DNA of 64,000 nucleotides, from IMG/VR virus record IMGVR_UViG_3300025466_000019, positions 1 through 64,000 of that record, one strand, 5' to 3'. Numbering within the stretch: position 1 is the first letter of the stretch; each line of letters starts with the position of its first letter. The stretch is from a virus. Shown here piece by piece: positions 59,001 through 64,000 of this stretch. Below the pieces are notes generated by a model. The model made no database searches. It was given only the letters and a program-made list of their open reading frames with translations, and was not told the origin of the DNA. The translations under genes and the position numbers were made by a program.

Positions 59001-60202
59001 CTGCATATCACGGATATGGTAGTCAAATTAAAGTTGTTACATTTACAGATGCCACAGGATCATTGATTAGAACAGAGGTATTTAAGAGCCATTCTTCTAG
59101 GCAATATAAAATAAGCAGAATCGCACTTAATCAAAATTATCTTTGGGTAACTATCGGCGGCTATCCTTTGATAAATGGGGTAGATTTTTATGTGGGTACT
59201 GATAATCAAACGATTATTATTAGAGATACATATCCGTTTGATGGTTCTCAAATGGTTTCTATAATGAGTATGGCCAATGTCACAGACACAGTGTCTTTAG
59301 GATATAGAGTTTTTACTGATCTACTGAATAAAACGCAATACAAGAGATTGAGTCAAAATAACACAACGCAATTGGCACAAGATTTACAAATTACAGCAAC
59401 TAATATTGTTGTACAGAATATATCTGGTTTAACTCCGCCAAATCCTGCACTAAGAACCAGTGGACTGATATTAATTGAGGGAGAATTAATACAGTTTAAT
59501 GGAATTTCTGGCAATACATTAACTGGAATCACTAGAGGAAGTTTTGGAACAGGATCTAAATCTATATACTATGCTGGAACTACTGTTTTAGATCAAGGAT
59601 ATAGGCAAAATCTTCCATATTCAGAATCCATTGTTCGCCAAGTGCTAACAGCTACAAATACCACATCTTACAGTATAAATGGGATATTGTTAACTACCGC
59701 TACTTCTATTAATCAGGTATCCATTTATTATGGAGGACAGTTGTTAAACAAGCAAGGGTATTATCAACAAGATGCATCAGTTTGTTATGACGCTATTACT
59801 TCAAACATTATCGGTACAGTATCTACTTCAACCCTTCTTCCAGCTACCACTGTGCTAGGAACAGCTTATCTAGTTTCGGGATCAAATCAAGTTTGGACCT
59901 ATACTGCATCTAAACTTGCATCAGCTACGACCACAAATGGATATGTTTATAGCGGACTTATGTACGTTAATCCGCAATTTACAATCACAAATGTTATATC
60001 AAATGGAACAATCAGTACCGCGACTTTGATATTGAATCTTCCATCAATAACTCCAGGAATTTCAATATCTGTTGTACAACGAACGGCAATTAATAATTTT
60101 TATGCCTCAACTACTACCTCATTACTAAATGATACCGGAATCGTAGCTAAAATTTTACAACTAAGTCCGGCCTTGTTGCCTGATAAATATTACTATGAAT
60201 AA
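47099..60202 (+). CDS. 7: Giant gp7-like baseplate wedge protein with FG-GAP propeller (4367 aa)
   Basis: The N-terminus ([61 protein letters not shown]) fits the gp7-like wedge family of marine T4-like phages. T4 gp7 has 1032 residues. The body has many beta elements; residues ~2100-2500 form an FG-GAP-like propeller ([84 protein letters not shown]). C-terminal regions hold elements such as [29 protein letters not shown] and [13 protein letters not shown]-type repeats. SD is AAGGA. Its size suggests an elaborate baseplate with extra outer domains. gp7 identity is inferred from position and the first 150 residues. Confidence 0.8.
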   Translation: MANTSTTIRKSVNLLPTYFQTNVNSKFLASTIDPLISVPELVRISGFVGSKLDVTYNSLTDVYISDSNSSNATSLRQKYQLQPALTMSDVDQNITKAYGFDDLVNQLGVYGANTKNFNKLFSPEVNAYDPHIDWDKFANFNQYYWLPVGPDPISISGQQQNTISTYAVTDSPDGHYFIFSPDGVTEDPLTTLYKGVTYVFNVNSQNTFYIKANNQSGDYAALTSQDGVINNGTSTGQIIFTVGDTLPGTLFYGSSNNDVVVGTFLIRPIQDNSSIDVDQDIVGKVTYKTANGIQFINGLKIQFVGNVTPSSYLNKTFIVEGVGKSITLVDFSTLVTPEMVGTIFDENFDATNFDDYPFDGNKTLPLTPDYITINRASRDLNPWTRYNRWFHADVITTTALANGNIPVLPSTGRAQRPIIEFEPNIQLYNFGTNAIIPVDIIDQTSADVFSTIEGSTGYTVDGVALTSGQRIIFLADTDSLVYGNVFEVTFVSINGQYVINLVETYSPVTGDGVSITQGDIGQGTQWWFNGSQWNSAQARSKLNSPPLFDLFDGSGNSFSDKTYYDSIFYGNQIFGYSIGKGADDLILGFPLNYYQNIGIEGSYLFENYFNNGSLSLLNGNQITTIQTSQTFLRVNQGSAGYSYENVWTAGAPYQLAVQQFQVAPAGTSTIPVTVFDNSSLITDLKISIFLDTIKLNTDAYTLTTASNGLSLNVNFVNTLTTVTNVLFNCYTSSNPNEKGTYEVPLNLTNNPLNGQIEQFTLSELSNHVQTMTQNDPDFLGLFPGESNLKSLPTANRYGTRLISNNNPLSFAQIFLTDIEHSLINATRAAASDYYQFKLNLLKLISQSDQFVTPGGILDQAIGLLIKNKNYTFPYSLSDMIPYGDNYVSKSYTVKDIRNIKYPLPSVFDITKLSNRAVLIYQNGNLLTYGIDYIFDPDNPSVTIIASLKKGDTINIVDYVSTVGSYVPPTPTKLGLYPSYAPLMYLDSSYVNGPVVVIQGHDGSLTVAYTKVADYNNKNIDFRDLALLEYEKRVFNNLKTQYDPDLLNINTVLPGVFRNNDYSYNEIYKLIEGDFINWTSAYNINFIDNAAYNPDYSKTYNFKSATDYIFNSVIPGNWRGMYKYYFDTERPDTCPWEMLGFTIKPIWWETEYGPGPYTSGNLNLWQDLEAGLIRQGNRAGVDMTYVRPGLSKIIPVDASGNTVDIRQWASLGQNGYINNPDQDWAFGDNGPAENAWRRSSLWPFAVQIACALAKPADYAAKMFDPSRLRKDVTGQYKYGPNSLFLSPSNVSLFTDVDSSGNTILSAGYSVWVIEHGKKRSATYLLSLKQDLSFLDFNLFYKIGGFTDKNQLEIVIDSVSPNTVAPGVLFPGNDYTLFFNVSNPIRSVSISGIIIEKKNGQFLIKGYDKQNPFFTINAPIHQTNDTIVSVGGKSPPFLNWAENTLYIAGQYIKYNNTFYTVSNTINSGTAFNPTDYIKLSQLPTIGGATVLGTFNYSFNDTIIPYGTYFSTLQEVYDLIVGYGQYLVRQGFVFNEYNSNLGVTLDWFFSGKEFLYWTTQNWADGSVITVSPFADKIQYKFTNAAVDSVLDSFYNYSLLNASGNAFPYQNIGVSREDGICSISTVNTTDGLYFARLNLVQKEHTIVMKNKSMFGDIVYDIETGYRQARILLSGFVTGKWNGNYLSPGFVYDDVSVSNWKAYIDYRVSDVVKYNGQFYSANQNITGSSTFVLTQWDVLGSAPVAQLLPNFEYQINQFQDFYSLDVNNFNATQQQLAQHLTGYTPRQYLTNIFIDPVAQYKFYQGFIREKGTYNSIEKLAKASIHNLQGQIKYDEEWAFRVGSYGNYLSYDQLEFPLDEANFVENSQIIQFVDTVPVVPFDPISYITPAQVSIKPNNYSSNNVFATINSSTYTNTNFVLPVAGYVRTDDVTATAYNIGSLLDIANNNLLNDGNTIWIGFTSNSDWDVFRYTKQMAKVIGTQISIPATSLLFITDSFHNLVVGDIVSIRGLDNGTDGVYKVLGIPSPTSFTISSTLVQVQTPTVSALLYKFISVRINSFDDVSLLQQYVDFKDGDKVWADRGDASTPWAGWEVYQKTYNYSTASDISVGGVAIGQQFAYQMATRYNNNTLVISAPSYYGTAGANGNIYVLDISNINQPITVANFSLYPTSTNPNLETALGLGASLAYDAEHDIVLAGAPNQSIVQFTGINRSINANTSTVQLFDLTSKSGFGRFGSTIFLAENGDQFGNKILLVASPDEQGGPIYVYGFNAANNTATFAYTFTPLNVFPYHTRDYVIAGNSNGSTIAVATLDHTSGNNGVGIYNSVTGFQYATQILDSVSGGFGSAMAMSSDGMYLVVSAPYNNNGMVLVYKLQNHQYTKVQEILNPSMDKNLYFGTAITIDNSANKLIISSSGKQKFQLTFDKNGTTFDNTSLTFYDYIENSGVVSIYERKNINFVFSTELKINIDAVNSLGAGNNFGKSLAINSNNIFVGAPGINAYSSVGNVYAFTELNPPSLGWKTLRQQDSLVDVSKINRAITIDTTIDQVQNYLDVIDPIKGRIAGIAEQELTYKTLYDPAVYSVGTQQVVVDTNTSWIEDHVGELWWDLSTVKYIWYEQSDLEYRKNSWGKIFPGASVDVYEWVTSSYLPSQWSALADTPDGLAKGISGQPKYPDNSVVSVKQYYNGATGATSNIYYYWVKNTVVLPAQINRRLSANDVASAIFNPAGYGLEFVSILSPNALAVTNLISNLIGDTVNLNISQNLINNDIKRHTEWILLGEGVAADQPTTLLNKKLIDSLVGQDSLGNQIPDPLLSDRQKYGIEIRPRQSLFVDRKAALRNAIEYVNTVTSQYLITDMIDFTLLNSKQEIPAVYLNEYDQLVDVYDDLLEIKTSLFSPAILTCSISTGTGTVGTISSVNIINPGSYYGTLVPIYSSTGSILAYQGPTVQIYSSANSLDISGAVITTQVNAAGSIITATIVNPGNNFTVSPILAVRPFTIIVQNDVNSDNLWAKYQLINGTLNKTFTQSFDTTKYWNYVNWVSADYDPVKPLAATVAETYLLASLSLTLGDYVKVNNQGNGNYIILQYVARNGTFSDNFNLVCSENGTIRFSDDLWNSVNNEYNFDYHFTYDQTLYDQTPVTELINILNAIKNNIFIGELLVYWNYFFFKAVKYAMSEQLFLDWAFKTSFINVTNLAGSLDQRPVYKFQNSQYYQEYIQEVKPYHTKIRNYQVEYSVIDPSQTYTTDFDLPSFYNTLTQKFTVANPGDSILNSYPWKGWASNYTLSVDSIIVENPGSGYTSVPTVQIIPAMGDTGAGATAEASISLGKVVGITVTNGGSGYTSTPTVLVVGGGSTNLTLASAYPVMINKKVRNVTTEIKFDRVSGISEISTSSVTDVFYCDGNTLKFPLSWAAENKKSNISINVNGLRVLATEYNIVTYKQLTNGYQKLYSTLILNVAPPNAHILTITYNKNVDLYYAADRISAFYSPTPGMPANNIALLMSGVEFPGTQIQGLPFSYTTNWDEAPFGQTLYGDDSDYYITSGVAVTASSGTYQLQVNSIAGITPGLYVNTVALTTSTLNDNKFGINNVTVISVNTAASIVTFSTSTIETIIAGTVMLEFWDFNKTSGILDTVLDGGDLGYTTATGTGTADIIVDADKFISANVSNSPEELINGSVSDTLGISIFTRDNPGVPLVTQTFDQINQITSTSIFNLITLPPNTSSVLVSFNNRVLNYGNDYTINFNNQTLIINTQTTTGLVGITAISAGGNGYINFNYIEASNTNTISLSIGIPSEIGSLYVSLNGVTLTSSQYSLNSQGEIVVTGLDPASVNVLQAYAFLGSSYSVVHQQTHIFNGRDTAFAVLAYPGNTWSPNSQAIVEYNNSIILTPPNTVYYSINSNQTIFLIDPNNNYPSGAFSLGSLEVYVNGVQLRNGIDFILNQSADSIQFNNGFLHTGDVMAITNYSFSDYYFKYGGIDITNPAYHGYGSQIKVVTFTDATGSLIRTEVFKSHSSRQYKISRIALNQNYLWVTIGGYPLINGVDFYVGTDNQTIIIRDTYPFDGSQMVSIMSMANVTDTVSLGYRVFTDLLNKTQYKRLSQNNTTQLAQDLQITATNIVVQNISGLTPPNPALRTSGLILIEGELIQFNGISGNTLTGITRGSFGTGSKSIYYAGTTVLDQGYRQNLPYSESIVRQVLTATNTTSYSINGILLTTATSINQVSIYYGGQLLNKQGYYQQDASVCYDAITSNIIGTVSTSTLLPATTVLGTAYLVSGSNQVWTYTASKLASATTTNGYVYSGLMYVNPQFTITNVISNGTISTATLILNLPSITPGISISVVQRTAINNFYASTTTSLLNDTGIVAKILQLSPALLPDKYYYE
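60182..60189 (+). promoter_or_regulatory. Late promoter GATAAATA, 5 nt before an ATG
   Basis: The octamer is inside the last codons of the giant gene and is followed by TTACT and the ATG at 60195. No Shine-Dalgarno precedes this ATG. This is the fifth case with 4-5 nt spacing. Confidence 0.55.
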
Positions 60203-60863
60203 TAATGAGAAAAATAAAATGACGGAAAACATGCAAAAAAATCCTAAAACTGCTGACAAACCTAATGAATTGGGGTCAATCAGAGTGCAAGGACACATTA
60301 AAATCTTTGATCCAGAAACCAAAGAAATATACGTAGATAAAAGAAACGCTATCAACTACGAAAATTTCTCAATAGCTTTGGCCAACGGCGTTGCGAATTT
60401 GAATCAAAGTTTTATCTCGGAAATGGCTTTTGGTAATGGAGGATCACGTATTGATCCTACTGGAATTATTACCTATTTAACTCCAAACACAGTTGGATCT
60501 AATGCGGCACTTTATAATCAAACTTATTTCAAGGTAATTGATGCCAGTAACCCATTTGATATAGATCCGGCAAGAAATTTTATGGAAGTAAGACATACTC
60601 CCGGAACCTATTATTCTGATGTAATTGTAAGTTGTCTTTTAGATTTTGGAGAACCAAACGGTCAGTCAGCGTTTGACACAGCAGCCAATCAAAGTAGTCC
60701 TTATGTTTTTGACGAATTAGGACTTAGGGGTTACGGACCAAATGGGCAAAATACCGGTCCTTTATTAACGCATGTAATTTTCCATCCAGTGCAAAAAGCA
60801 TTAAACAGATTGATACAAATAGATTATACTGTCAGAATACAAAGTCTGACTAGCGGAAGTTAA
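60195..60863 (+). CDS. Virion structural protein following the giant wedge gene (222 aa)
   Basis: I chose the ATG at 60195 because of the late promoter 5 nt upstream; it overlaps the giant gene by 8 bp. After a polar start the sequence has [52 protein letters not shown] and [21 protein letters not shown]. This pattern is common in tail structural proteins of large phages. gp8 would be the T4 neighbour, but sequence does not prove it. A wedge or fibre attachment role is inferred. Confidence 0.65.
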   Translation: MNNNEKNKMTENMQKNPKTADKPNELGSIRVQGHIKIFDPETKEIYVDKRNAINYENFSIALANGVANLNQSFISEMAFGNGGSRIDPTGIITYLTPNTVGSNAALYNQTYFKVIDASNPFDIDPARNFMEVRHTPGTYYSDVIVSCLLDFGEPNGQSAFDTAANQSSPYVFDELGLRGYGPNGQNTGPLLTHVIFHPVQKALNRLIQIDYTVRIQSLTSGS

Positions 60864-60865
60864 TT

Positions 60866-61642
60866 ATGCCATACGTTGTGAACAGATCAACATCCACTAA
60901 TCCCCCAATCATCATTCCTGATGGAACTGCCAATGTTGCCGACACTAGTTTAACTTTGGTAGGTAGAAATTATCCAAATTATGGGCAGGCTTTTGCTCAA
61001 AATTTTGTTTATCTACTTGAAAATTTTGCAAGCCCTAACGCTCCTACAGATGCAATACAAGGACAACTGTGGTATGATTCTGCACATGCAAAGTTAAGAT
61101 ATTTTGACGGATTGCTGTGGAATCCGGTTAATGTTGCTTATGTAACTACGTCAGCTGGGCGCGATGCATCAATACCTAACCCTCAGTATGGCGATCTTGC
61201 TGTGCTATATGATACTGCTCAAATACAAGTTTTTACCAATTCCGGACCATACGGTAGTTGGCAGTCGCCGTCAACTGCTTTAAATGCCGGATCAATTACT
61301 TCGTTAAATCCTGAAAATGTTACCACTCAATTATCGGGTTTAATTCCTGTTGTAGATTTTGGTGGTCAAATTTTTAATACAACAAAATTAAATTTTTTAG
61401 GTGATGTTTATCCATCGCTGGTACAAACCGGTATGATAGTATTATGGCCAATGGCTATAAGTACGGTGCCGTCGGGATGGTTGCCTTGCAATGGATTATC
61501 ATATCCATTTTCAAGTTACCTAAATTTGTACAATGTCATAGGAACAACGTATGGAAATCCGTATCCTAATTATTTCTCCGTTCCTAATTTAATCGGACCA
61601 ACAACTGGTACCAACACTTTACTTTACATAATCAAGACCTAA
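60866..61642 (+). CDS. Short tail fibre with phage collar domain (258 aa)
   Basis: The N-terminal module (DTSLTLVGRNYPNYGQAFAQNFVYLLENFASP ... IQGQLWYDS) is shared with the next two genes. The C-terminal 75 residues are a Phage_Collar type domain: GMIVLWPMAISTVPSGWLPCNGLSYPFSSYLNLYNVIGTTYG ending YFSVPNLIGP. In T4 this domain occurs in gp12 and fibres that bind the baseplate or receptors. I infer a short tail fibre. It follows the preceding gene by 2 bp. Confidence 0.8.
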   Translation: MPYVVNRSTSTNPPIIIPDGTANVADTSLTLVGRNYPNYGQAFAQNFVYLLENFASPNAPTDAIQGQLWYDSAHAKLRYFDGLLWNPVNVAYVTTSAGRDASIPNPQYGDLAVLYDTAQIQVFTNSGPYGSWQSPSTALNAGSITSLNPENVTTQLSGLIPVVDFGGQIFNTTKLNFLGDVYPSLVQTGMIVLWPMAISTVPSGWLPCNGLSYPFSSYLNLYNVIGTTYGNPYPNYFSVPNLIGPTTGTNTLLYIIKT

Positions 61643-61646
61643 CACT

Positions 61647-63572
61647 ATGTCATATACAATAATTAATTCAGATGGTACAGTTTTATTAACACTTGCTGAT
61701 GGAACAATAGATCAGAACGCTACAAGTTTAACGTTGATTGGAAAAAATGTTAATTCTTATGGACAGTATTACAATGATAATCTTGTGGCCATGCTTGAAA
61801 ATTTTGCTACCAATGGAATACAACCTAGAAGTCCTTTAGTTGGTCAGCTGTGGTATAATAAGAGTAATGGTCGACTCTATGCCTATACTCCTTTTAATAC
61901 ATTTAATCCGGTTGGCATCCCTGCTGTTTCCCCTAGTCAGCCTGTGGCTCCTAGTATTGGGGATTTTTGGATTGATAGCATAAACAAACAATTGTATTTT
62001 ACAACAGATGGCTTAAATTTTACCTTGGCCGGACCACCTAATTCAATTAATTCAGCAACCATTAGGAATGGATGGTATGTTGATTCAATTATAGACAATG
62101 CCAGTAATTCTAGGTTAGTGGCCAGTTTATACAACAATAACAGTTTATTAGCAGTAGCATCATCTGCAACATTTACCTTTGGCACAAATTTTAATGGGAT
62201 GAATTCTACCAATGTGGGCATAACATTAAATCCCGCCATTCAAGGCAATATGTTTAATGGTATGGCTAGCAGTGCGCTTACTGCTAATACCGTGAACACA
62301 GTGAGTCAAAGTTATGTATTGCTGTCATCAAACAGTATAAATCAAACTATAACCGGCCCACTGACTCTTCAAGGACGACTGCAGGCTTTAGATTCTAACG
62401 GAATTAGTGCAGGAACCAGCGGCGAAATTTCGATCACTACGCTGCCAAATGGATATGCCTATCTAAGCAGCAACGCACAAGATAATCTATTATATGTTAG
62501 AGTCACTAGCAGTTTAGTAGGCGGATATATTAATGCCATGGTCGTTAATCCCAACGATAACTCTGCAAATACTGCCACAATTACATTTTTTCCAGGATCA
62601 AATAGTTCGCAAGTGACATTTGCAGGAAATGCAGTAGTTTCTGCAAATCTAACAGTAAATGGGACCTTGACCAATCTTAATTCCACAAATGTCAACATAA
62701 AAAGTAAAATACTATCGCTGGCCACAGGTCAATCGGTTCCTAGTGATAATTTTGCCAATGGTGGAGGAATTACGCTAGTTGGATCAACCAACCATACTAT
62801 ATCCTGGACCACTTCTTCCGGAAAAGCCTGGCAAGTGTCAGATAATTTTAATTTGATATCGTCAACCGGAACTTATCTAGTAGGCGGAAATCCGGTATTA
62901 ACATCTTCAACATTAGCATCGGGGGTTTCTTCCGCTCCTGGGTTAACAAGTTTAGGAACACTAAAATATCTTACTGTAACAAATATAACCATTACCTCTA
63001 GCACCATCTCAACAACTTCGTCCGGTGCGGCGGCAAATTTGTATCTAAGTCCTGTAAATGGCGGAACGGTTGATGTTTTAGGTAATAAAATAACTACCTT
63101 ATCGACTTGTACCAATCCGTCTGATGCTGCCAATAAGTACTACGTTGATAATATTTTTGCCAAGGTAGGAGCCAGAGGATATGCATTTAGCATGGATATC
63201 ACTGCCATGTCCAATCCGCCAAGAAATATCATAGGATATCTAAATGCTGTGTTGCCTATAACCAATAGTGATTCAACCTATAATTTAACCACAGGAACTT
63301 TTGCCAATGTCCTGTGTTCAACTAGTACTGCATATATTCCTAGTCAACCTATAACGGTAAATCAAACCGGGGCAGTTACAGTGTTTGATACTAACGGAGT
63401 ACAACAATCTGTATTAACTGGGGTAGGAGCAACTCTTCCTGCCATTAGTTCAACACAACAAAATCCAATTATTACCATAGCATATAGTGTTTTAAAATTC
63501 CAAATTCTTGCAGGCCCGTCAGGATTGGCATGGACCTATCAGGGAGTAGTACCTGTAGTGCCAACAAATTAA
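61647..63572 (+). CDS. Long fibre protein with shared N-terminal module (641 aa)
   Basis: The module is NATSLTLIGKNVNSYGQYYNDNLVAMLENFATNG ... VGQLWYNKSNGRLYAY, followed by a beta-rich shaft with features of fibre proteins: LTVNGTLTNLNSTNVNIKSKILSLA, SSTLASGVSSAPGLTSLGTL, and TCTNPSDAANKYYVDN, then a distinct C-terminal end (residues ~500-641). NKYYVDN is also seen as NKAYVDN in the 337-residue fibre. The tip probably binds the receptor. Confidence 0.75.
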   Translation: MSYTIINSDGTVLLTLADGTIDQNATSLTLIGKNVNSYGQYYNDNLVAMLENFATNGIQPRSPLVGQLWYNKSNGRLYAYTPFNTFNPVGIPAVSPSQPVAPSIGDFWIDSINKQLYFTTDGLNFTLAGPPNSINSATIRNGWYVDSIIDNASNSRLVASLYNNNSLLAVASSATFTFGTNFNGMNSTNVGITLNPAIQGNMFNGMASSALTANTVNTVSQSYVLLSSNSINQTITGPLTLQGRLQALDSNGISAGTSGEISITTLPNGYAYLSSNAQDNLLYVRVTSSLVGGYINAMVVNPNDNSANTATITFFPGSNSSQVTFAGNAVVSANLTVNGTLTNLNSTNVNIKSKILSLATGQSVPSDNFANGGGITLVGSTNHTISWTTSSGKAWQVSDNFNLISSTGTYLVGGNPVLTSSTLASGVSSAPGLTSLGTLKYLTVTNITITSSTISTTSSGAAANLYLSPVNGGTVDVLGNKITTLSTCTNPSDAANKYYVDNIFAKVGARGYAFSMDITAMSNPPRNIIGYLNAVLPITNSDSTYNLTTGTFANVLCSTSTAYIPSQPITVNQTGAVTVFDTNGVQQSVLTGVGATLPAISSTQQNPIITIAYSVLKFQILAGPSGLAWTYQGVVPVVPTN

Positions 63573-63590
63573 TATTAAAAGGAATTCAAC

Positions 63591-64000
63591 ATGCCATATA
63601 CAATTACTTTAACCGACGGAGCGACACTTACAACAATTCCTGACGGACATTATGATAACACTACAAGTTTGACTCTTCCTGGAAAAAATCTTTCAGGGTA
63701 TGGGCAAATACAAAATGAAAATTTTATATATTTGCTAGAAAATTTTGCAAATACCTCTGCACCGGCGGGTCAATTACTAACTGGACAACTTTGGTTTAAT
63801 AAAACTACCAATTCCTTAAACGTATACAATAACAGCAACTGGCAGCCGTTGTCGGTGATATCGACCAATCAATCTGTTGCTTCAAACTTTGGAAATTTTT
63901 GGTATGATACTGTAAATAATCAATTGTCAATCAATACAGGATCTGGTTTTACCGTAATTGGGCCGGAACAAGTTCCTGGCTACGGAACAACACGATTGAT
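63591..64000 (+). CDS. Third fibre gene of the tandem family (3' end beyond window)
   Basis: It starts at ATG 63591 with AAAAGGA. The visible 136 residues have the module NTTSLTLPGKNLSGYGQIQNENFIYLLENFANTS ... TGQLWFNKTTNSLNVY, then FGNFWYDTVNNQLSIN as in the preceding gene. The C-terminal receptor part is not in this window. Paralogy with the two preceding genes is clear. Confidence 0.8.
   Translation, partial: MPYTITLTDGATLTTIPDGHYDNTTSLTLPGKNLSGYGQIQNENFIYLLENFANTSAPAGQLLTGQLWFNKTTNSLNVYNNSNWQPLSVISTNQSVASNFGNFWYDTVNNQLSINTGSGFTVIGPEQVPGYGTTRL

Overview
The window is 64 kb of an AT-rich genome from a large T4-superfamily myovirus, probably marine. I infer this from homologues of T4 head, baseplate, late sigma and recombination genes, from the cyanophage/pelagiphage style of the fibre proteins, and from recurrent T4-like late promoter octamers (core TAAATA). 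I see no tRNA genes, CRISPR arrays or insertion sequences.

Layout. (1) 1-14818, minus strand: adsorption and fibre genes. These include a collagen-like fibre cut by the window edge, a 2557-residue beta-helix/repeat fibre and several small structural proteins. (2) 14915-25126, minus strand: the head module in T4 order. Reading 5' to 3' it is portal gp20 (carrying an intein), an 81-residue protein, an acidic prohead core protein, gp21 protease, gp22 scaffold and gp23 capsid, with a terminator after gp23. A probable tape-measure gene precedes gp20. (3) 25200-26293, plus strand: a gp26-like gene joined to a gp51-like frame by a strong candidate -1 frameshift signal. (4) 26290-35923, minus strand: a non-structural operon headed by a near-perfect sigma70-type promoter. 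It carries gp55 (late sigma), gp47, gp46 split into two genes by an atypically split intein with a Vsr-like homing endonuclease gene between the halves, an Hc1-like basic protein, a methyltransferase, a glycosyltransferase and a GIY-YIG endonuclease. A ~420-nt gene-free stretch full of hairpins follows, then two Ala/Pro-rich proteins. (5) 36032-64000, plus strand: the baseplate module (gp48/54-like, gp53, a large structural protein, gp5 with a C-terminal GH19 domain, gp25, gp6 and a 4367-residue gp7-like giant), then a structural protein and three tandem fibre genes sharing one N-terminal module; the last is cut by the window end.

How it works together. The sigma70-like promoter would let host polymerase make gp55 and gp46/47 early. 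gp55 would then direct polymerase to the TAAATA-type promoters in front of head, tail and fibre genes. At five of these the octamer lies only 4-5 nt from an ATG that has no Shine-Dalgarno sequence, so the late mRNAs may be leaderless. The least expected features are the split intein in gp46, the intein in the portal, the frameshift signal next to the tape-measure gene, the leaderless late-gene architecture and the structured non-coding stretch at 27.6-28.0 kb.
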